Of a stretch of DNA of 8,994 nt, positions 6,216 through 8,994 are shown piece after piece. The DNA comes from Thermodesulfobacteriota bacterium (GTDB lineage: Bacteria > Desulfobacterota_D > UBA1144 > Nemesobacterales > UBA2774), in the NCBI GenBank assembly GCA_039028315.1, contig JBCCIH010000090.1, forward strand, positions 1-8,994, in the 5' to 3' direction. The translations under genes were made by a program, and so were the position numbers. Below the pieces are notes generated by a model. It searched no databases. It was not told the origin of the DNA and was given only the letters and a program-made list of their open reading frames with translations. Every line of letters begins with the position of its first letter. Positions within the stretch are counted from its first letter, which is position 1.

Positions 6216-6769
6216 TAGATTTTGCAATATTAGACTTAGTACTCGCAAACGCCTCTGAAGGTGGTAACACCTTTAACTGGGGTTATGTATTCAGACACAC
6301 TGTAAATTTAGTAATACTATTAGGAATATTAGTTTATTTCCTTAAAGATTCTGTAAAGAATTTCCTACACCAAAGAAAAAACTCAATAAGCAGCGAGATA
6401 GATCACGCCCAAAAAACAATTGCTGAGGCAAAAAGCAAATACGAAGAGTATGCCGAGAAATTAAAAGGTATAGAAGATGAAGTTAATAACATTAAAGAAA
6501 GCATTGTAAAGCAGGGTCAGGCTGAGAGGGAAGAGATATTAAAGCAGGCCAGCATTGCATCTGAGAATATCAGAAAAGAGGCTCAGGAAACAATCAAGTT
6601 TGAAGCCGAAAGAGCAAAACAGGAAATACAAGATGAAGTAGTGACAATGGCTATTGCAATTGCTGAAAAAGTAATAAAAGAGAATTTAACTGAGACTGAT
6701 AAACAGAGATTTGTTGAAGACTTTACTAACAACATAGGTGATGAATCATGGCGTCAATCGCAACACTAA
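6212..6769 (+). CDS. atpF: ATP synthase F0 subunit b (peripheral stalk)
   Basis: This 185-residue b-type subunit is predicted to pair with b' to form the peripheral stalk. After a short N-terminal stretch ending NASEGGNTFNW comes one membrane helix (about 29-45, RHTVNLVILLGILVYFL), then KDSVKNFLHQRK and a long charged coiled coil up to about residue 165. The EGG-x-FNW lead-in followed by the membrane helix is the form seen in deltaproteobacterial b subunits. Unlike b' it has no full signal peptide, only about 14 mildly hydrophobic residues. The start is TTG 6212, four bases shared with the end of atpF' (TTGA), and is forced by an in-frame TAA at 6197. The 3' end overlaps atpH by 22 bases, so translation of the three genes is probably coupled. 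Confidence 0.9.
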   Translation: MIDFAILDLVLANASEGGNTFNWGYVFRHTVNLVILLGILVYFLKDSVKNFLHQRKNSISSEIDHAQKTIAEAKSKYEEYAEKLKGIEDEVNNIKESIVKQGQAEREEILKQASIASENIRKEAQETIKFEAERAKQEIQDEVVTMAIAIAEKVIKENLTETDKQRFVEDFTNNIGDESWRQSQH

Positions 6770-7290
6770 GAGACCTCTCAGAAGCGCTGATTGAGAGTGC
6801 TAAACAAGAGAACAAGTTAGACAAGATCACTTCAGACATGGAAGATTTTTACGATGTTCTCTCTGGTAATCCAGAGCTTAAAAATGTTCTGTGGAGTTCT
6901 ACCTTCGAACTTTCAGAAAGAGAGCAGGTAACAAAGGATATTGCTACTAATAGAGGATACGATAATCTAACAGCTAATTTTTTAGGACTAGTATTAGAGC
7001 TCGACAAGTTCAAATCATTACTAAATTCTGAGCAGACTTTTATACAAAAGTTAAGAAAAGCATCAGGGAAAATTATGGCCGAAATCACTATGGCTACAAA
7101 CCCTACCCCGGAAGATTTGAGCAAAATAAAGTCCAAATTAACTCAGGTAATGGGTCAGGAAGTAGAGGTTACTTCCAAGGTTGATCCACAGATAATTGGC
7201 GGAATTATTGCAAAAGTTGAAGATAAGGTGTTCGATGGTAGTATAAAGACCCAACTTGAGAGAATAAGAGGTGTGCTCTCACAATCTTAG
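6748..7290 (+). CDS. atpH: ATP synthase F1 subunit delta (OSCP-like)
   Basis: At 180 residues this is the usual length for the delta subunit, which caps the F1 head and links it to the b/b' stalk. The N-terminal part (about 1-105) is the helical domain that binds the alpha subunit N-termini. The C-terminal part holds the family signature VDPQIIGGIIAKVEDKVFDGSIKT (split here as VDPQIIGG and, a few residues on, DGSIKTQLERI), matching the usual D-x-x-IGG and DGS pattern. ATG 6748 lies inside the end of atpF (22-base overlap), with AGGTGA (6736-6741) as a modest ribosome binding site. The N-terminus, ATLRDLSEALIESA, is only loosely like the usual A-x-x-YA-x-AL, without the Tyr-Ala pair. Confidence 0.92.
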   Translation: MASIATLRDLSEALIESAKQENKLDKITSDMEDFYDVLSGNPELKNVLWSSTFELSEREQVTKDIATNRGYDNLTANFLGLVLELDKFKSLLNSEQTFIQKLRKASGKIMAEITMATNPTPEDLSKIKSKLTQVMGQEVEVTSKVDPQIIGGIIAKVEDKVFDGSIKTQLERIRGVLSQS

Positions 7291-7344
7291 AGAATAAATA
7301 TTAAGAAAAAAGTAAGAGTTTATAAAGTATAAGGAGTCTATACG

Positions 7345-8862
7345 ATGCAGGAAACGAAGATTGAAGAAATTGGCGAAATATTAAAAAACCGAATTAAAGG
7401 TTATGAGACCAAGGTAGAGACATCAGAGATCGGAACTGTAATTTCTGTTGGTGACGGTATCGCAAGGTCTTACGGTCTTGATCAGGCAATGGCAGGTGAG
7501 CTCGTTGAGTTTAAAAGCGGGATCATGGGCCTTGTACTAAACCTTGAGGAAGACAACGTTGGTATCGCACTCTTTGGTGAGGACACCGAAGTACAAGAGG
7601 GAGATATTGTAAAGCGTACAGGTAGAATCGCTGAGGTTCCTGTGGGCGAAAATATGAAGGGCAGGGTGGTAAACGCTCTTGGACAGCCTCTTGACGGTAA
7701 AGGTGAAATCACAAGTGATGAGACAAGACAGATCGAGGTTAAAGCTCCTGGTGTTGTTTACAGACAGTCTGTGAGCGAGCCGCTTCAAACCGGAATTAAA
7801 TCAATCGACGCTATGATACCAATAGGTAGGGGCCAAAGGGAGCTGATTCTTGGTGACCGTCAGATTGGTAAGACTGCAATCGCTATAGACACAATAATTA
7901 ATCAAAAAGAAGAAGACGTATACTGCATCTATGTAGCAGTAGGACAAAAACAATCAACCGTTGCTCAGGTTATGGACAAGTTAAAAGAGCACGGCGCTAT
8001 GGAGTACACAACAATCGTTGCTGCTACAGCAAGTGACCCGGCGCCGTTTCAGTTTATCGCTCCTTACACAGGCTGTGCGCTAGGAGAGTATTTCAGAGAC
8101 ACAGGACGCCATGCACTAGTTATTTATGATGACTTAACAAAACACGCATGGGCTTATCGTCAGCTATCATTGCTTCTAAGAAGACCTCCTGGACGTGAGG
8201 CTTATCCTGGAGACGTATTCTATCTCCATTCCAGACTACTTGAGCGTGCTGCTAAGATGAGAGACGAAGACGGCGGAGGATCATTAACCGCGCTTCCAAT
8301 TATTGAAACACAAGCTGGAGACGTTTCCGCATACATTCCTACAAACGTAATTTCTATTACTGATGGTCAGATTTATCTTGAGAGTGATCTTTTCTACTCT
8401 GGTATTAGGCCTGCTATTAACGTTGGTCTTTCAGTATCAAGGGTGGGTGGATCAGCTCAGATTAAGGCGATGAAAAACGTGGCCGGTACTCTTAGACTAG
8501 AGCTTGCTCAGTACAGAGAGGTTGAAGCGTTTTCCCAGTTTGCATCTGACTTAGACAAAGCAACCCAGGCTCAGCTAGCTCGTGGTAGCAGACTTGTGGA
8601 AGCTCTTAAACAAGGTCAGTATGAGCCGCTTGCGGTTGAAAAACAGATTCTAATTATTTATGCAGTGACAAATGGATTTGTTGATGACTACCCGGTCTCT
8701 GCTGTTAACAAATATGAAAAAGAGCTCTACTCATTCTTTGAGTCAAGCTACTCCAACCTACTTTCTGAAATTAAAACTAAGAAAGTAATTTCCGATGAAC
8801 TTGAGGAGAGCGTTAAGAGCGCTTTAGGTGAGCTTAAAAATCAACTAGGAGATCTATCTTAA
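7345..8862 (+). CDS. atpA: ATP synthase F1 subunit alpha
   Basis: This 505-residue protein, about the family length, alternates with beta in the F1 hexamer and carries the non-catalytic nucleotide sites. It has an N-terminal beta-barrel (about 25-95), the nucleotide-binding core with P-loop GDRQIGKT (170-177, Lys176, Thr177), the Walker B-like ALVIYDDLTKHAWAYRQ with Asp262-Asp263, the alpha/beta signature PAINVGLSVS (356-365) followed by Arg366, which corresponds to the arginine finger reaching into the beta catalytic site, and a helical C-terminal domain. The P-loop has Ile174 where GDRQTGKT is usual. ATG 7345 is preceded by AAGGAG (7331-7336) at eight bases. It lies 54 bases after atpH, the largest gap within the ATP synthase cluster, in an AT-rich spacer with no clear promoter or terminator. 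Confidence 0.98.
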   Translation: MQETKIEEIGEILKNRIKGYETKVETSEIGTVISVGDGIARSYGLDQAMAGELVEFKSGIMGLVLNLEEDNVGIALFGEDTEVQEGDIVKRTGRIAEVPVGENMKGRVVNALGQPLDGKGEITSDETRQIEVKAPGVVYRQSVSEPLQTGIKSIDAMIPIGRGQRELILGDRQIGKTAIAIDTIINQKEEDVYCIYVAVGQKQSTVAQVMDKLKEHGAMEYTTIVAATASDPAPFQFIAPYTGCALGEYFRDTGRHALVIYDDLTKHAWAYRQLSLLLRRPPGREAYPGDVFYLHSRLLERAAKMRDEDGGGSLTALPIIETQAGDVSAYIPTNVISITDGQIYLESDLFYSGIRPAINVGLSVSRVGGSAQIKAMKNVAGTLRLELAQYREVEAFSQFASDLDKATQAQLARGSRLVEALKQGQYEPLAVEKQILIIYAVTNGFVDDYPVSAVNKYEKELYSFFESSYSNLLSEIKTKKVISDELEESVKSALGELKNQLGDLS

Positions 8863-8896
8863 ACGATTAGAGATAAATTTCTCGATATAGAAAATT

Positions 8897-8994
8897 ATGG
8901 CAAGTTTACAACAGATCAAAACAAAAATAAGCAGTGTTAAAGGCACAAGCCGAATTATGAGCGCTATGAAGCTGATATCAGCTGTAAAGCTAAA
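8897..8994 (+). CDS. atpG: ATP synthase F1 subunit gamma, N-terminal part; 3' end outside window
   Basis: Thirty-two complete codons are visible, beginning MASLQQIKTKISSVKGTSR and continuing IMSAMKLISAVKL. This is the characteristic gamma N-terminal helix (commonly MASLREIKxRIxSVKNTxKIT-x-AMK), which forms part of the central shaft turning inside the alpha/beta hexamer. ATG 8897 is the only possible start because an in-frame TAG lies at 8888-8890. No real Shine-Dalgarno site precedes it. The gene follows atpA by 34 bases, in the standard alpha-gamma order, so beta and epsilon are expected beyond the window edge. Confidence 0.95.
   Translation, partial: MASLQQIKTKISSVKGTSRIMSAMKLISAVKL

Noticed and set aside
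7482..7788. Minus-strand open frames opposite atpA
   Set aside because: The sense strand encodes highly conserved ATP synthase alpha sequence throughout; the antisense frames have no start signals or family features.

Overview
The window is a densely coded stretch of a bacterial chromosome. Every gene found is on the + strand, the composition is moderately AT-rich, Shine-Dalgarno sites are mostly clear, and two genes are convincingly started by TTG. It holds ten genes, two of them cut by the window edges. No RNA gene, insertion sequence, CRISPR array or phage gene was seen. No gap exceeds 300 bases; the longest are 1565-1766 and 4193-4398.

Organism: envelope signals (a lipobox lipoprotein, secreted proteins, a glycine-zipper protein) point to a Gram-negative, diderm bacterium. 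The ATP synthase cluster runs b', b, delta, alpha, gamma with no a or c gene in front, and the first b-type subunit carries a signal peptide. That layout is typical of deltaproteobacteria and related lineages (Desulfobacterota-like or an uncultured relative such as Dadabacteria). This placement is an inference, and no species is recognised.

Layout: (1) 1-435 is the C-terminal end of a CaiC-like acyl-CoA/acid-CoA ligase. (2) 488-1159 and 1187-1564 are two small exported proteins close behind it: an unrecognised secreted protein and a glycine-zipper protein. They may share its transcript. (3) 1767-3185 is a lipoprotein of the LCAT-like alpha/beta hydrolase family with an intact Ser-Asp-His triad. 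(4) 3254-4192 is a DUF1152 protein with a four-cysteine tail. (5) After a 206-base gap with a good -35 element and a candidate operator palindrome comes a CPA2-type cation/proton antiporter (4399-5673). (6) It is followed after only 23 bases by the ATP synthase genes atpF' (5697), atpF (6212), atpH (6748), atpA (7345) and the start of atpG (8897 to the edge).

How they fit together: the antiporter and the ATP synthase genes look like one transcription unit, linking an ion exchanger to the main consumer of the ion-motive force. b' and b form the peripheral stalk, delta joins the stalk to the F1 head, alpha forms half of the hexamer, and gamma is the rotor shaft. The membrane rotor (a and c) must be encoded elsewhere, so the coupling ion cannot be read from this window. 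The window is mostly ordinary. The points most worth a second look are the antiporter-ATP synthase linkage, the missing A10 lysine in the ligase, the cysteine tail of the DUF1152 protein and the two unexplained envelope proteins.
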